The notes: generated by a model from the letters alone, not told the origin. A stretch of 45,087 nt of DNA from Reclinomonas americana ATCC 50394 (GCA_048213135.1 PS015454.1:16151-61237); one strand, 5' to 3'. Positions 1-11,150 are shown, numbered from the stretch's first letter. Translations and numbers: made by a program.

Positions 1-1841
1 TGCGGGTTATCAAAGGGTGTTGGGGACCGGGCAACAGGCGAGCAGGGGAGTGGCGACAGCACGCGGTGATACCTTCGACGGGGTGGTCTGCGCACAGCAG
101 CGCACAGTACGATGCACTCTGGCTGCCCTCGCGGATAAAATTAGCGGCGAAGGTCCACGCAGCGAACGGTTCACGAGGAGAGCGAGTCGATGCCGGCAAC
201 TGTGCAACAGCGATCGGTGAGTGCCGAGGAAGTGCGGCAGCAGCATGCTCAAACGACGCCGAACCGCATCCGTGGATCCCACATGCACACTCTGCCAACA
301 CAACGCCACGCATATGAGCTAGTTGTACAGAAGAGACATGGTGAACGCACGCAAGCGGAGATCACACCAGTGCGGCAGTCGTGTTGAACGGTGCAATGTC
401 GGTCGGTCGATTGCGCATCGCTGCACGAGTCTGGTGATGATGCACGGCAGTGAGGAAGAGGAAGAGGGAAGATGAAAGGGGAAGAGAAAGGGGGAAGAGA
501 TGGGCGAAGAGAGGGGAAGAGAAGGGGGAAGGGAGGGGAAGAGACGGGAGAGGAAAGGGGAAGAGAGCGGGAACAGATGCAGGAAGAGAGCGCGGCAAAG
601 CTTCGCGGCACGCTGTTGGCTGTGACGGGTGACGCACCGTAAAGTAGTGCGACAGCAGTGACTCGGCAGTGAGTTGTGTCTGCATGCGCGCAGCAACAAG
701 TCAGGCACATGTGAGCGACAGGAGGGCAGGCGAGTGCGGGAGCTGCACCGATATGTTGCGATCGATCATGCTGGAGAATGACCTGACAATGCGCGGCAAG
801 TAGCCGGGCGAAATGTTGTTCTCCTGCATGCACCGCTCAGCTGGCACAATGACACACAGTCGGTGAGAAGCGCTGCCATAGGATCTATGCATGCATGCAT
901 GCACACACAAACCGGTTTGCAGGAACGACTCGGGCGAGCGGAACCAGCACGTAATCAGACGATCCTCCACACTAACGTACATGCCGTCGATGGAGAGCGC
1001 CATGGGTGTCGTAAAGTGTGGATCGTTGTACACATCAATGTTGCTGTCTTCGATTTGCTCGACAGACTCGAAAAACCGCTGCGCACGCACGAGGAGTCAG
1101 CGTGAGGGGCCTACGTTAGACACGCAACGAACTTCGCATCCACTACTCAACTGGCGCGACTTGCGACAGCGCAGTCTCCATCACCTTCGCGATCTCGCCA
1201 ACGAGAAACTCTCCCAACTCGTGTCTCTTCACGCACTGCGCGGCAGCATCGGCCACTGATGCACTGCCCTCAAAGGCGCACGCGTACTGCTGCCCGAGCA
1301 CCGAGGTCATGACACCCTCCACAGGCCACTGAACGCACACCATGAAAACGAATGTGAATGATGCACGCGCGCGCGGGAGAACGAATTTCCGATGCATGCA
1401 TATCGCAACTGCACTGACAGGCATGAGAGCGCGTGGTGAGAACGGCGACGCAGGCTCCACTGTGGTCGATCCAAACACGTGCAGCTCCACACTGCGTTGT
1501 ATCTCCTTTGAGAGCTCTTGCGCACCGCGCACACTCAGATGCTGCGCTTGCAAGCATGCAACCGCTGGTGCATGCACAGGAGGAAAAGAGAGAGAGAGCA
1601 GTGATTAGTGTTGCTGCTCTCGTGTGCGTGTGTGGAAGGGGGACTGAGAGAGCGCACCAGCGTGCAGGTATGACTCCATGAACGGCTCCAGCATGCACAC
1701 AAGCGGCCGACCATCAATGGCCAATGACACTCCCGCAACTGGCCAGTCGAATGCTACTGCTTCTGGAGGCACAGCGACGAGCACCACCAGCACAGACAGC
1801 AAAAGTGGCAGCAGCCATTGCCGCCGCGCACCCCCTCGCAT
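1..1841 (-). CDS. Secreted cysteine-module repeat protein, partial (3' end off the left edge)
   Basis: The start is the ATG at 1841-1839, opening a signal peptide (MRGGARR, then a Leu/Val-rich core ending near AVAF). Exons that keep frame are 1841-1658, 1564-1479, 1328 to about 1150, 1078-913 and from 840 leftwards. They encode three copies of a module of about 55-65 residues: WPVAGV...CML...ACLQAQHLS; WPVEGV...CAF...AAQCVKRHEL; and a diverged copy MALSIDG...CWF...AERCMQENNIS. In copies one and three a phase-1 intron sits just before the second Cys. The same module occurs in the next gene upstream (1898-5546), 56 bases away on the same strand. Left of about 730 the frame becomes unclear; a purine-rich tract fills 440-600, and the edge may carry another diverged copy (HPVEGI about 40-60). 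I recognise no known family. Secretion and the repeat are seen; function is unknown. Confidence 0.6.
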
Positions 1842-1897
1842 GACAACCGAAGAGTGGGACAGACAACACGGACGGCCTTCGGGAAACCACCATCCCT

Positions 1898-4800
1898 CTA
1901 CTTCATTGCATTCTTCGTTTCCTGTGCTGCCTTCTCTTCCTTCTTCTCGTCGTCAAAGGCGATCTTCCACACGCCGAATCTCTGCATCAGGATCAGCTTT
2001 GTCGACCACTCGCCCAGCACGTGGAGCTGTCGCGTCGGGGTGAGAGAAAGTGCTTATGTGGGAGTCGAGAATACGTGTGCAGTACGTACCACAAGGAGGT
2101 GCTTCAGGTCGGGGGTGTGCCCAAAGTCTATCATGCTGTGAATTCCGAGCTGGTGGTTGACGCTCTGCAAGTCGAACCAGGCGAAGCGGAGGCGGCCGAG
2201 GCGCACGTGGTACTCGGCGATCAGATTGCCCATGTCTTGCTCCCACAACGACCAGTCGTTGGTGAGCACGTCGACCACGTGTGCGTAGTAGCGCAGCGTG
2301 TAGGCGTTGGCCCGCGCGCTCCACACGCCGGCGCTAAAGCAGAGCCGTCGCTGATGCTCCACGCACACGTGCAGCGACTCGTCCACGCATCCGTGACTCG
2401 GCGTGCGCTTCCACATGCTGCGAGCGGACTGCACGGGTGTCACACTCAGCAAACTCGCCGCGTTGCATTGGCCCAGGCAGTCGCACTGCGCCATCAAGTC
2501 CGCCTCCTGCTCCGCCGGCACTGGCGGGAAGGCGAGGCGAACGTCGCCGAGCACCACCGCGTCCACGTCCAAATGGAACGGCCGGTAGCCGCAGCGCACC
2601 AGCAGATACCCGTACAACCACTTCAAGTTGACAGCAATGTCGGCCTTCATCGACGGACCACCCACCGTGCCACGTGACTGCCACCTGGTGCACGCGTGAG
2701 GAGAAGAGAAAGCAAAAAACATGACTTGAAATCAACAAAAGAAGGCGTACCACTTGGAGTCGTCGACCAGCGCAATGCGTTCGTCGCCGCCGGCCAGCTC
2801 CACCACTCGCTTGCGAGTGTACTCGTCCGAGCAAATCATCAGCGGCAGGCGATCCTTGCCGTACACGGCGGCAAAGCTCACAATCCAGTTCTTCATCATG
2901 TTGGCCCACGCCTCGCCGGCCATCGTCGGTCGCAACGTCACCACCGTGAACACCACGAGCCCGTCGTCGGTCAGCGTGTGTGGTCCGTTTTTCAGCTTGT
3001 CGGCCAACTTGCGCATGTAGCTGGGATTCTCCTTGAAGTTGCTGGTGAAGAGAGACGAGGGTTGCGGTGCGCGCGGACGCCCCACCGCCATCTGCACCTC
3101 CTTGAGCGCTTTCGGGGAGGTGAGTGCGTTCCACAGCCATTGCTCCAGATTGTGGCAGAATGTCTGCGGCAGCAAGCTGCGGTCGTAGCCGGGGCGCACA
3201 ACGCCCGTCATGTCCGGCAGCGGCGGAGGGTCCATGTAGAGGCCGCGTGCGGTGAAGTCGGAAGCCACCGATGTGCATTTGCATGCCTCGCGAATGACTG
3301 CAAAAAGGGGGCGAAGGGGGAGGAAGAAGGGGGGAAGAAAGGGGGGAAGGAAAGGGGGAAGGAAAGGGGGAAGGGGGTGAGGAGGGAGGAGGAGAAAGAG
3401 AAAGAAAAGGAAAGCATAAGAGAAGAGAAAACGGGACAGGATGAGAAGCGGAAAGGCAGAGAGGAAAGGGCGAAGAGTGAGGAGGAGAAAGGAGAAAATG
3501 AAGAAGAAAAGGAGAAAGTGAGCGGAGAGGGGAGAAACGAAGACGATGAGAGGACAGGAGAGGAATGTGGAGATTGGAACGAGAGAGGAAGATGGCGAAC
3601 GAGATGTTGGTTGGAGGAAGGAATTTAGAGGAAGGGTGAGGGACGGGGTGGGGCAAAGGAAGAAAGAGAAGAAAAGTGTAGAAGAGAGGAGCGGGAGGAA
3701 AGAAGACAAGAGGGAGGAAGCAGGCGGAGGCATGGGTAGAGAGAATGGAGGAAGACAGGGAGAATGTGGCGCAGGGAAATGCAGAAGGATGAGTCGCACA
3801 CTGCGGAACGCACTTGCTCGTGGCACATCGATACACATGATGTTGCAGAAGGGCGTCGTATTGCCGTTGATGAGCAGGAACTCGCCGCCGTAGCGCCACG
3901 CGGCCAGTGGAGGTCGCGACGATGCATCCTCGGTGTTCTGCAAAGGGGCACGAGAGTGACGACGTGCGTGCATGCGTGTGCGCAACAGCCATGGGATACA
4001 CACCTCGGGAGTCCGCACATCAACGTTGTTGGCAAACATGTCGGGCGGCAACGACTGCACAGAAGCGATGATGAGCAACAGAAAATAGGCAGGTCGCTCA
4101 TCGAGGAACGCACCATCACTGGTGTTTTTCGCCTCTGCGACACCACACACACACAACAACGACAACAAAGTCAACCAACGTGTAGCAATGCAGAACTGGC
4201 GCAGCACGGTGTGTCACGGAACCTCCATCTCGTCAGACAGCGATGAGTGCACGAGTTCTTGCTTCTGCGCTCCCATGCATGTATGTACTCAGCAGGCAGA
4301 TAATCAACAGCTGAGCAAGGGAGACAGGCACGGCACCGCACCTCAATCTCGCCCTCGATGTGCGCCTTCAGATAGTGGACCACGGTCTCGTGCAGCGACG
4401 GATCGAGCCCGTTGCGCAAGATGCAGTGCAAGGCTGCACGCGGGAACAAATGAATCGTCGAGAGAGAGTGGAAACTCCACCACATACACACACACACACA
4501 GCTACACACCGGCCTCCTCCAGCGTGCCGCCTGGCAGGAACGGGCAGTCGAGAAGCGTCTCCCCGACCTTGATGCGCACGCCAGAAATGTTCCACTGATC
4601 GGTCGGCGTCACATCCATGGCCGCGTACGCCTGCACGACAGGAACAATGCAGTGAGGCCTGGCAGGCACAGCAAAAGGCACACTCGCCGGGAAGGAGACC
4701 TTGTTGAGCTCTTCGTTCAGAATGGCAGTCGCATCGGCCACCATCGACACCGGCAACTTGTGCTGCTCCACGCAGCGAGCGGCTGCCACGGACACACGAT

Positions 4801-5546
4801 TCCGTCACAAAGAGGGCGACAACGGCGGAGAGCACATGTACACGTCACCTGCGGCCGACACTTCACGAGCATCGCCGAGCATGCACGGATACGTCACACC
4901 GTCCTTGATCATGTACACGCCCTCGATCGGCCACTGTCGCTTGTGATTGAACCACGTCTCCGTCTCCGACAGAGACGGGTAGTGCGGAACGTTCGACTGC
5001 GGATTCCTCTGACGCTATCCACACACACATGCACAGAGAGAAAGCGATCAGTGCACTCACTCATGTGCGCATGATGCCGCGGGAATGCCGCAAACCTCCT
5101 CATGCAAGTTGCGCAGCTGATTGCGCATAAACTCCATCAACTGCACGTACAGTGTCTCATAGTGATCGGGGTGTGCACTGTGCTGCCGCAAGCACCGCTC
5201 CGCTGTCACGCACATGAGTGAGTGTGTGAGTGAGAGAAGAGAGATGATAAAGGGGAGGGGTTTGCCAACCAGCAACATGCAGATTCGGAGCGTCGTCGAG
5301 CTGACAGAGCATGTTGGAGGAGAGAAGTCCGGGTGTGCCCTCGGCCCACCCCACAGTGAAGCCGAGCACGGGCCACGGAGGCAGAAACATGGTGTCGTCG
5401 CTGTCAAACACCTCCTCTCCATCATCATTGTTGTCACTGTTCTCCACCAAGTCGGCCTCACTCACACGAATGCAGGAGCTGCAGAAGAGTAGAAGGAAGA
5501 CGCAGAGGGAGAGAGCGAGAAGGACACGCAGAGGTGGCATTCGCAT
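1898..5546 (-). CDS. Secreted/type II protein: four cysteine modules plus Nucleotid_trans-like glycosyltransferase domain
   Basis: Eleven exons keep frame throughout: 5546-5270, 5202-5096, 5014-4861, 4782-4700, 4630-4510, 4433-4342, 4132-4004, 3937-3814, 3297-2751, 2684-2090, 2026-1898 (785 residues, TAG stop). The N-terminus (MRMPPLRVLLAL...) is a signal peptide or signal anchor, followed by an acidic stretch. Four modules follow: WPVLGF...C...AERCLRQHS; WPIEGV...CML...AARCVEQHKLP; WNISGV...CPF...ALHCILRNGL; WRYGGE...FCNI...REACKC. The C-terminal half has helix LKWLYGYLLVRCGYRPF, then HLDVDAVVLGD, the DxD metal/nucleotide-sugar motif, then paired cysteines and WEQDMGNLIAEYH. This resembles PF03407 nucleotide-diphospho-sugar transferases, so sugar transfer in the Golgi/ER lumen is likely; donor and acceptor are unknown. 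The intron at 3298-3813 holds a purine tract. The DxD and modules are seen; the family is by recall. Confidence 0.72.
3298..3813. repeat. Purine-rich (GGGAAG/GGAGAA) tract filling an intron
   Basis: The plus strand is almost pure A/G for about 450 bases (best from 3300 to 3780), so the intron of the minus-strand glycosyltransferase gene is pyrimidine-rich in sense. Long open frames on either strand here are compositional artefacts. Confidence 0.8.
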
Positions 5547-5658
5547 TCGCGCGCGCCTCTTATCTCTTCTTCGTTGGTCTCTTAACGAAATTGAGGGACG
5601 AAGAGTGAGGGACACACTCCGTGTCGCCGACGTTCGTTGTGCTGTGCTGTGTTGTGCT

Positions 5659-7462
5659 TTAATGTGCTTGTGTGGAACTCTCGTCGAGCCGCCGCTGTTT
5701 TTCGAGAGTGGCGAGACGCTGCGTCAGCATATCGACTTGTAGTTTCAGCTTGTCGACGCTCAGCTGCAGGTCGTCGCGTGCCGAGGAGCCTTGCAGGAGC
5801 GCCAGCACGAAGCGGCAGGCGGTGACCCACATGAAGAACTGGCAGCAACGACGCGGTGAGTGAGGTGAGGGGCAGGAGGAAGTGCGGTGAGACAGGCGCG
5901 CAACTTCGCGGAACAACTGGGCATTCTCGAACTCCAGTCGGTGCGGGTGCAGCTGCAGCAGCGACGCCCACTGACTGGTGATGCTGCCGGTGCGGATGGC
6001 CGTCTCCACGGAGATGCTAATCACCATGGCTGTGCGATCACCACACGGTGAGGGGACGCGCAAGCGATCACCACACGGTGAGGGGACGCGCAAGCGACCA
6101 CGACACGATCGATAGTGGCGCAACTCCAAAACACAAACTTGCGTGCCGGCACCCCTTGATCCACAATGACCGTCAGCACCAGCCACGCCAGCAGCCACAC
6201 GAGGTACGGCGATGCCGACTCGCCGATACACGAAGCGCTGTCGTCGCACGTCACCTGCCGAAGAAGAGAAGAGAGGAGAGAAGGGAAGGAAGAGATGAGC
6301 AGAGAGTGGTGAAGGGAAGGGAGGGTAAGAGATAGGAAGAGGGAAGAGATGAGAAGAGGAGAGGAACGCAAGGAGAGAAGGCAAGGGAGGAGAGGAGAAT
6401 GGGTTGTTGGGAGGAGAGAAGGGAAAGGGAGAGAAGGGAAGGGGAGGGATGGGATGAGAGGAGTGGTGAAGGAAAGGGAGGATATGAGAGGAAGAAAGGG
6501 AAGGGAAGGGAAGGGAAGAGAGGAAGAGGGAAGAAAAGAGAAGGTGAAGAGAAGGGGTGGTCGGAGAGACGAAGAGAATAGAGGGATGAGAAGCGAAGAG
6601 AAGGGAAAGGGAGGAAAGGAGGAGAGAAGAGACGAGAAGGAAGGGAAGAGATGAGAAGAGTGGAGGAGAAAAGGAAGGGAGAAGGAGAGAAGAAGCGAGA
6701 AGAGAAGAGAAAGAGAAAGAGAGCGATGAGCGGGAAAGAGAGACGAGAAGAAGAGATGACAGGAGGAGAAGGCAAAAAGCAGGAAGCGCACCTGATCCTC
6801 CACGCCATGCCTATTATACAGTCGCCTTCGTTGCGTGTTGCCGAGTAACTCTTGCGCTGCAGTTCTCGTCCGTCTCTCAGCGATCGGAAAAACACGTGGA
6901 CACCACAAACAAACGATCTTCTCACCACTGGTCAATCGCGCAAACAGCTCATCGGCACCCGGCTCATGATTGCGATCGGGGTGATACGTACGCGAGGCCT
7001 CCCGAAACGCTCGCTTGATATCTTCGCGCGCACGTGAGCGAAAAAAGAAGCAGAAATCGAACTGCTGAAGACTGACAGCAAGCAAATACCTGCAGTTGTC
7101 CACGAGTCGGCCTCACGCGGATCCAACTGCAGCATTTGATACAAGTTGAGCGGCAGTCTGTGCTGCCAGTTGGTGAGCAGCAGGAGGAGGCGACTGACAA
7201 AGAGGAGACAACACCAAGACCGTTGCTCATAGGCCAACAGTGCATATCCTCCGCCCACAAAGGCCACGAAAAGCGCAGTGTAGAGCATTGTGTTGCTGCG
7301 TTTCCCAGTGCTGCTGTCGCGCAACTGCATCTGTGAGTGACAAGAGTGAGCAATGAGTGTGAGACAGTGAGACAGTGAGACAGTGAGACATGCCTTGAAG
7401 AAGAGGTACCACGCAAAGAGCGTGGTGAAGAGGATGGGTGGTGTCCACTCAGGCAACTGCAT
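5659..7462 (-). CDS. Membrane-anchored J-domain (DnaJ/Hsp40) co-chaperone
   Basis: The start is the ATG at 7462-7460 (MQLPEWTPPILF). Two hydrophobic N-terminal segments follow, FTTLFAWYLFF and TALFVAFVGGGYALLAY. The J domain is split over three exons: LNLYQMLQLDPREA; DIKRAFREASRTYHPDRN with the Hsp70-activating HPD at about 6970-6980; and AQELLGNTQRRRLYNRHG. A third hydrophobic segment (YLVWLLAWLVLTVIV) follows, then a C-terminal coiled coil (LKLQVDMLTQRLATLEKQ) and a TAA at 5659-5661. Such proteins recruit Hsp70, most often at the ER. The HPD is intact. The first intron (about 7337-7400, GTGAGACA-like repeats) is ambiguous because the frame also stays open through it. The intron at about 6245-6790 is a long purine tract. 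The gene is divergent from the alpha-galactosidase gene. The J domain is clear; topology is inferred. Confidence 0.75.
6034..6093. repeat. 30-base direct tandem duplication in an intron
   Basis: Two identical consecutive 30-base units start at 6034 and 6064 (beginning GCGATCACCACACGG), with a partial third after 6093. They lie in an intron of the J-domain gene. Confidence 0.85.
6250..6785. repeat. Purine-rich (GGGAAGAGA) intronic tract
   Basis: More than 500 bases of nearly uninterrupted A/G on the plus strand occupy the J-domain gene intron after the YNRHG exon. Nothing coding is seen here. Confidence 0.8.
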
Positions 7463-7520
7463 GTTGTGAGTGAGTGAGTGAAGATCGATCGACTGATATG
7501 AGTGTGTTTGTTTGTGAGAG
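7463..7520. promoter_or_regulatory. 58-base divergent intergenic region
   Basis: Only 58 bases separate the J-domain ATG (minus, 7462) from the alpha-galactosidase ATG (plus, 7521). The segment contains GTGAGTGAG repeats and GATCGATCGA. It must hold both start sites or overlap the 5' ends of both transcripts. No TATA box is seen. Confidence 0.5.
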
Positions 7521-10500
7521 ATGCGTCGTGTGTTGTGTGTGGCACTGGCGGTGTTGTGTGCAGCTGTGTGCTGCTCGCATGCGTTGGATAATGGGCTGGG
7601 CAAGAGTGAGTGAGGGAGTGCGCGTGTGTGTGTAGAAGGAGAGAATGCGTTGTGCTTATTGTGTGTGTGTGTGTGTGTGTTGCAGCGCCGGCCATGGGGT
7701 GGAACTCGTTGCGTGAGGCGGGGAGAGAGAGAGAGAGAGAGTGGGAGGGAAGGAGAGGAGAAGGGGAGGAGNNNNNNNNNNNNNNNNNNNNGGGAGAGAG
7801 AGAGAGAGAGAGAGAGAATGTGCACATGTAACTGCGCGTGGAGCCCGAGACATGCATCGGGATGTGCAGTATTGAGTCGTCACTCGCTCACACTTCCTCT
7901 GTCTTCTTCATTCTTCTTCTTCTCTGTGTGTGTGTGCAGCTGGAACAAGTACCACTGCAACATCAACGAGACGATTTTCCGCAACGTGGTCGACGCCATG
8001 GTCAGCACCGGCATGCGCGACGCAGGCTATGAGTTAACGCGTCGCTGTCTCCTATCCTTACTTCCCCTCTCTCACTCACACTAAACTCTCATTCTGTCTG
8101 CAGATACGTCAATCTCGACGACTGTGTGTTCAGCGGTCGCGATGCGCAAGGCAATCTGGTGCGATGCTGTCTTTTATCCCACTCTCCTACTCTCTGGCCT
8201 GTGCACTGATGCAGCAGACTGTGCGCAGGTGCCCGACGCCAAGGCCTTCCCCTCCGGCATCAAAGCCCTTTGTGAGCTGGCGTCTCCCACTGTTTTCGTA
8301 ATCGGTGTGCTGCTCTTCCCCTGACTTGGATTCATGTGTGCAGCGGACTACACGCACAGCAAGGGTCTCAAGTTCGGCATCTACACGGATGCGGGCACGG
8401 CGACATGCCAAGGTCGCCCCGGTATTGCGGGTCACGAGCAGCAGGATGCCAATGCGTATGCGGCATGGGTACGTGTCTGTCTACCACAGCGTGTTTCTTT
8501 CTTCCTTGTGCTGCTCTCAGTTCTCGCAGGCTCTGTCTCAATCAATACATCTCTCTCTCTCGTTGTATCTGTGTGTGTATCTCTCTCTCCTTCGCTATAT
8601 GTCTGTGTCTGTCTGTCTTCCTTGTGCTCTCGTATCTCCCGTTCTCTGTCTCTCTCTCGTCTCGTCTTTCTCNNNNNNNNNNNNNNNNNNNNNNNNNNNN
8701 NNNNNNNNNNNNNNNNNNNNNNNNNNNNNNNNNNNNNNNNNNNNNNNNNNNNNNNNNNNNNNNNNNNNNNNNNNNNNNNNNNNNNNNNNNNNNNNNNNNN
8801 NNNNNNNNNNNNNNNNNNNNNNNNNNNNNNNNNNNNNNNNNNNNNTCTCTCTCTTCGTCTGTCTGTCTTCCTCTCTTTCTTTCTTTCATTCTTACTTTCC
8901 TCTTTCTTTTTTCCTCTCTTTTCTTTCTTTCTTTCTTTCATTTGCTCATTTGTTCTTTCCCAGTCTCTCTCTTTCTCTAATTGCTTCTGACATCGCCTCT
9001 GCGCAGGGTGTCGACTACCTCAAGGTCGACTGGTGCCACAGCGAGGGCATGACGCCAAAGGATCGCTACCCGAAGATCCGCGACGCGTTGCTGGCCAGCG
9101 GCCGCCCCATTTTCTACTCGATGTGCGAGTGGGGTGCGTCGCCGTCGTTGTCATTGTTACTCATGTTCTTGCGCTTCATTTACCGATTATTATTCGGCAG
9201 GCGTCGACAAGCCGTGGGTGTGGGCAGCGCCTGTCGCCAACAGCTGGCGCACCACCGGTTTGTGTGTGTGTGTGTGTGTTGTCGCGAATGCATGCGTTGC
9301 TTTTTTGATCAACGCGGAACAGGCGACATTGAGCCGCTGTGGATTCGCATGGTGGAGATTGTGGACGCCATGGAGGGACTCGGCAAGGTTCTTACTTTCA
9401 CAATCGCGCGGTGAACTCGCCATCATTTTCATCACCACACTCTGCAGTTCGCCGGCCCGGGTGCGTGGAACGATCCCGACATGCTGGAGGTGAGATTGAG
9501 AAGCTGACAGGATGATGAGAGAAACCGTGTCGCTCACTCATCGCGACGCTTGACGCAGATTGGCAACGGCAACTGGACCCAGGTCGGAGCGGACTCGTGT
9601 CTCTCTCTTCGTCTATATGGTGCACTGAACTTCCATTGCGTACACAGACCGAGTACCAAGCGCATTTCAGCCTGTGGAGCATCATGAACGCGCCTCTGAT
9701 TGCTGTTGCGTTCATTCCCATCATCAAGCCATCGTGCAAGATCTCACTGTCTCCTCCAGGGCAACGACATTACTCACATGCCCGACACGGTGGCGAGTAT
9801 CCTCATGAACCACGAGGTGTGTCGTTGTTGTTCAATTCAAGTGTTTCTGTTCGCCACATTGAGTAACACTTTACTTTCAGGTGATTGCCGTCAACCAAGA
9901 CCCGCTGGGTGAGTGCAACTGCCTCTGTGTGTGGCTGTCGGGTTTGTGAATCGCTGACTTGTGTGCCTCGCAGGTGTGGCCGGCGATTTGCGGAAGAAGG
10001 AGGGCCTGTTGCGTTGTTTCTTGCACGTCGTCTGCATGTCCTTACCTTTCCCCTCACCCTTGTGTCTGCGCACAGCCTGTACCACAAGCAAATGTGGTCC
10101 AAGGCCATGTACGGCAACGCGCACAGTGTCGTGCTCTTCAACAAGGGCACCTTCTCGGAGAAGTTCAAGTTCGACTTTTCGCTGCTGGATCCGAAGCCAG
10201 CCGGGCGCACCTTTGCCGTGCGCGATCTGTGGCAACATGCCGACATTGGTGTGTGATGAGAAGGGGAGAGGGAGGGGGAAGGGAGGGTTGAGGGAGAAGG
10301 AGAGGGAAGGGTGGTGAGGAAGAGGAGAGGAGAAGAGAAAGGCGGGAATACTGAGTACGGAGGGAAGAAAGGGAATGAGGCGAGAAAAGCACAGAAGAGA
10401 GGAAGAGCACGCCAATCTCGGTACGTGCTTTGAAATGCGAGAGGGGCGGGGAGAGTATTCAGGGGGTAGAGGTGAGTGAGATGAAGGAAGGGAGAGAGGT

Positions 10501-11109
10501 GAGGCAGGGAAGAACGTGAGAAGGAGTGGGAAGAGAGGGGAAGTGAGAGTGCAGGATAGAAATGGCAGGAAAAGGAGAGGGAGTGAGAGGAGACAGAGAG
10601 AACTGAGGGAAGGGCGGGAAGGGATGAAGAGATTCGAGAAGAGAGAGACTGGAAGAAGCGAAGAGAAAAGAGACGGGGGAGAGAGGGAGGGAGAACTTGC
10701 TGATCTCAGGCCATGTAAAGTGAGAAAGAGAAGGGGAGAAGTTGCCAGTGGGTCCTCCATCGAGAGAATGCAGCGTACTCACTGCCTGCTGTTTTGTTGT
10801 ATCTCTCCCAACCAGGCACATTCACCGATAGCTTCGAGCTTGAAGTCCCCAGCCACGGTGTTCGTCACCTCAAGCTGTCGCCTGCCGGCGACCTCACCGA
10901 CAACGTCACCGCCATGTGAGCAGTTTTTCCTACTTTTGTGAAGGGTGTCTTGAGGCAAATGAAATCTCATCGGCAACATTGTCTCCCTCTCTCTCCCACC
11001 ACTCAATCACAGCCAACGCGGAACCATTCTTGCATTCTGTGCCGTGGCGCTCGTCGCGCTGGTTGTGCTCACAATACAACTGTTCAGACTGCAAATGAAT
11101 CGAAGATAA
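7521..11109 (+). CDS. GH27 alpha-galactosidase with C-terminal membrane anchor
   Basis: Eighteen exons splice to 1,284 bases (427 residues) in frame: 7521-7605, 7686-7707, 7940-8032, 8104-8158, 8229-8271, 8344-8468, 9007-9133, 9201-9257, 9323-9387, 9448-9489, 9559-9582, 9648-9704, 9760-9816, 9881-9908, 9974-10007, 10076-10248, 10816-10915, 11013-11109. A signal peptide ([19 protein letters not shown]) precedes TPAMGWNSWN, CNINET, YVNLDDC, GIYTDAG, YLKVDWC with the nucleophile Asp, [19 protein letters not shown] with the acid/base Asp, and [11 protein letters not shown]. This is the clan GH-D fold that removes terminal alpha-galactose (or alpha-GalNAc). The last exon adds a hydrophobic helix ([18 protein letters not shown]) and a short basic tail, unusual for the family and suggesting a membrane-held lumenal enzyme. 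Exon 2 is a 22-base microexon. Three introns start GTTGCGT (7708, 9705, 10008). N runs lie in two introns. Confidence 0.95.
7772..7791. other. Assembly gap in alpha-galactosidase intron 2
   Basis: Twenty N bases are flanked by (GA)n on both sides. The gap is intronic and does not affect the protein. Confidence 0.95.
8520..9000. repeat. Pyrimidine-rich intron with assembly gap (N 8673-8845)
   Basis: CT/CTTT low-complexity sequence fills alpha-galactosidase intron 6 on both sides of 173 N bases. The exon before ends ...AYAAW and the exon after begins [10 protein letters not shown], so no coding sequence is missing. Confidence 0.85.
10249..10815. repeat. Purine-rich intron 16 of the alpha-galactosidase gene
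   Basis: About 500 bases of AGGGAGA-type sequence lie between the exon ending ADI and the exon beginning GTFTDSF. Here the sense strand is purine-rich, so purine/pyrimidine polarity is not tied to transcription direction in this genome. Confidence 0.8.
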
Positions 11110-11113
11110 TGTA

Positions 11114-11119
11114 AATAAA
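11114..11119 (+). terminator. AATAAA polyadenylation signal of the alpha-galactosidase gene
   Basis: A canonical AATAAA begins five bases after the TAA (11107-11109). The converging TROVE gene stops at 11151-11153, so the two 3' UTRs must overlap or be extremely short. Confidence 0.65.
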
Positions 11120-11150
11120 AGTGTCCACCGAAACTGCCATTCACTCCTCA

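Noticed and set aside
2334-4001. Long minus-strand open frame of about 555 codons and others like it across 3300-3800, 6250-6800, 13700-14130 and 15400-15860
   Set aside because: They are Ser/Pro/Leu/Phe or Arg/Glu/Gly repeats created by purine/pyrimidine tracts without stops. They cross splice borders of well-supported genes and break their motifs.
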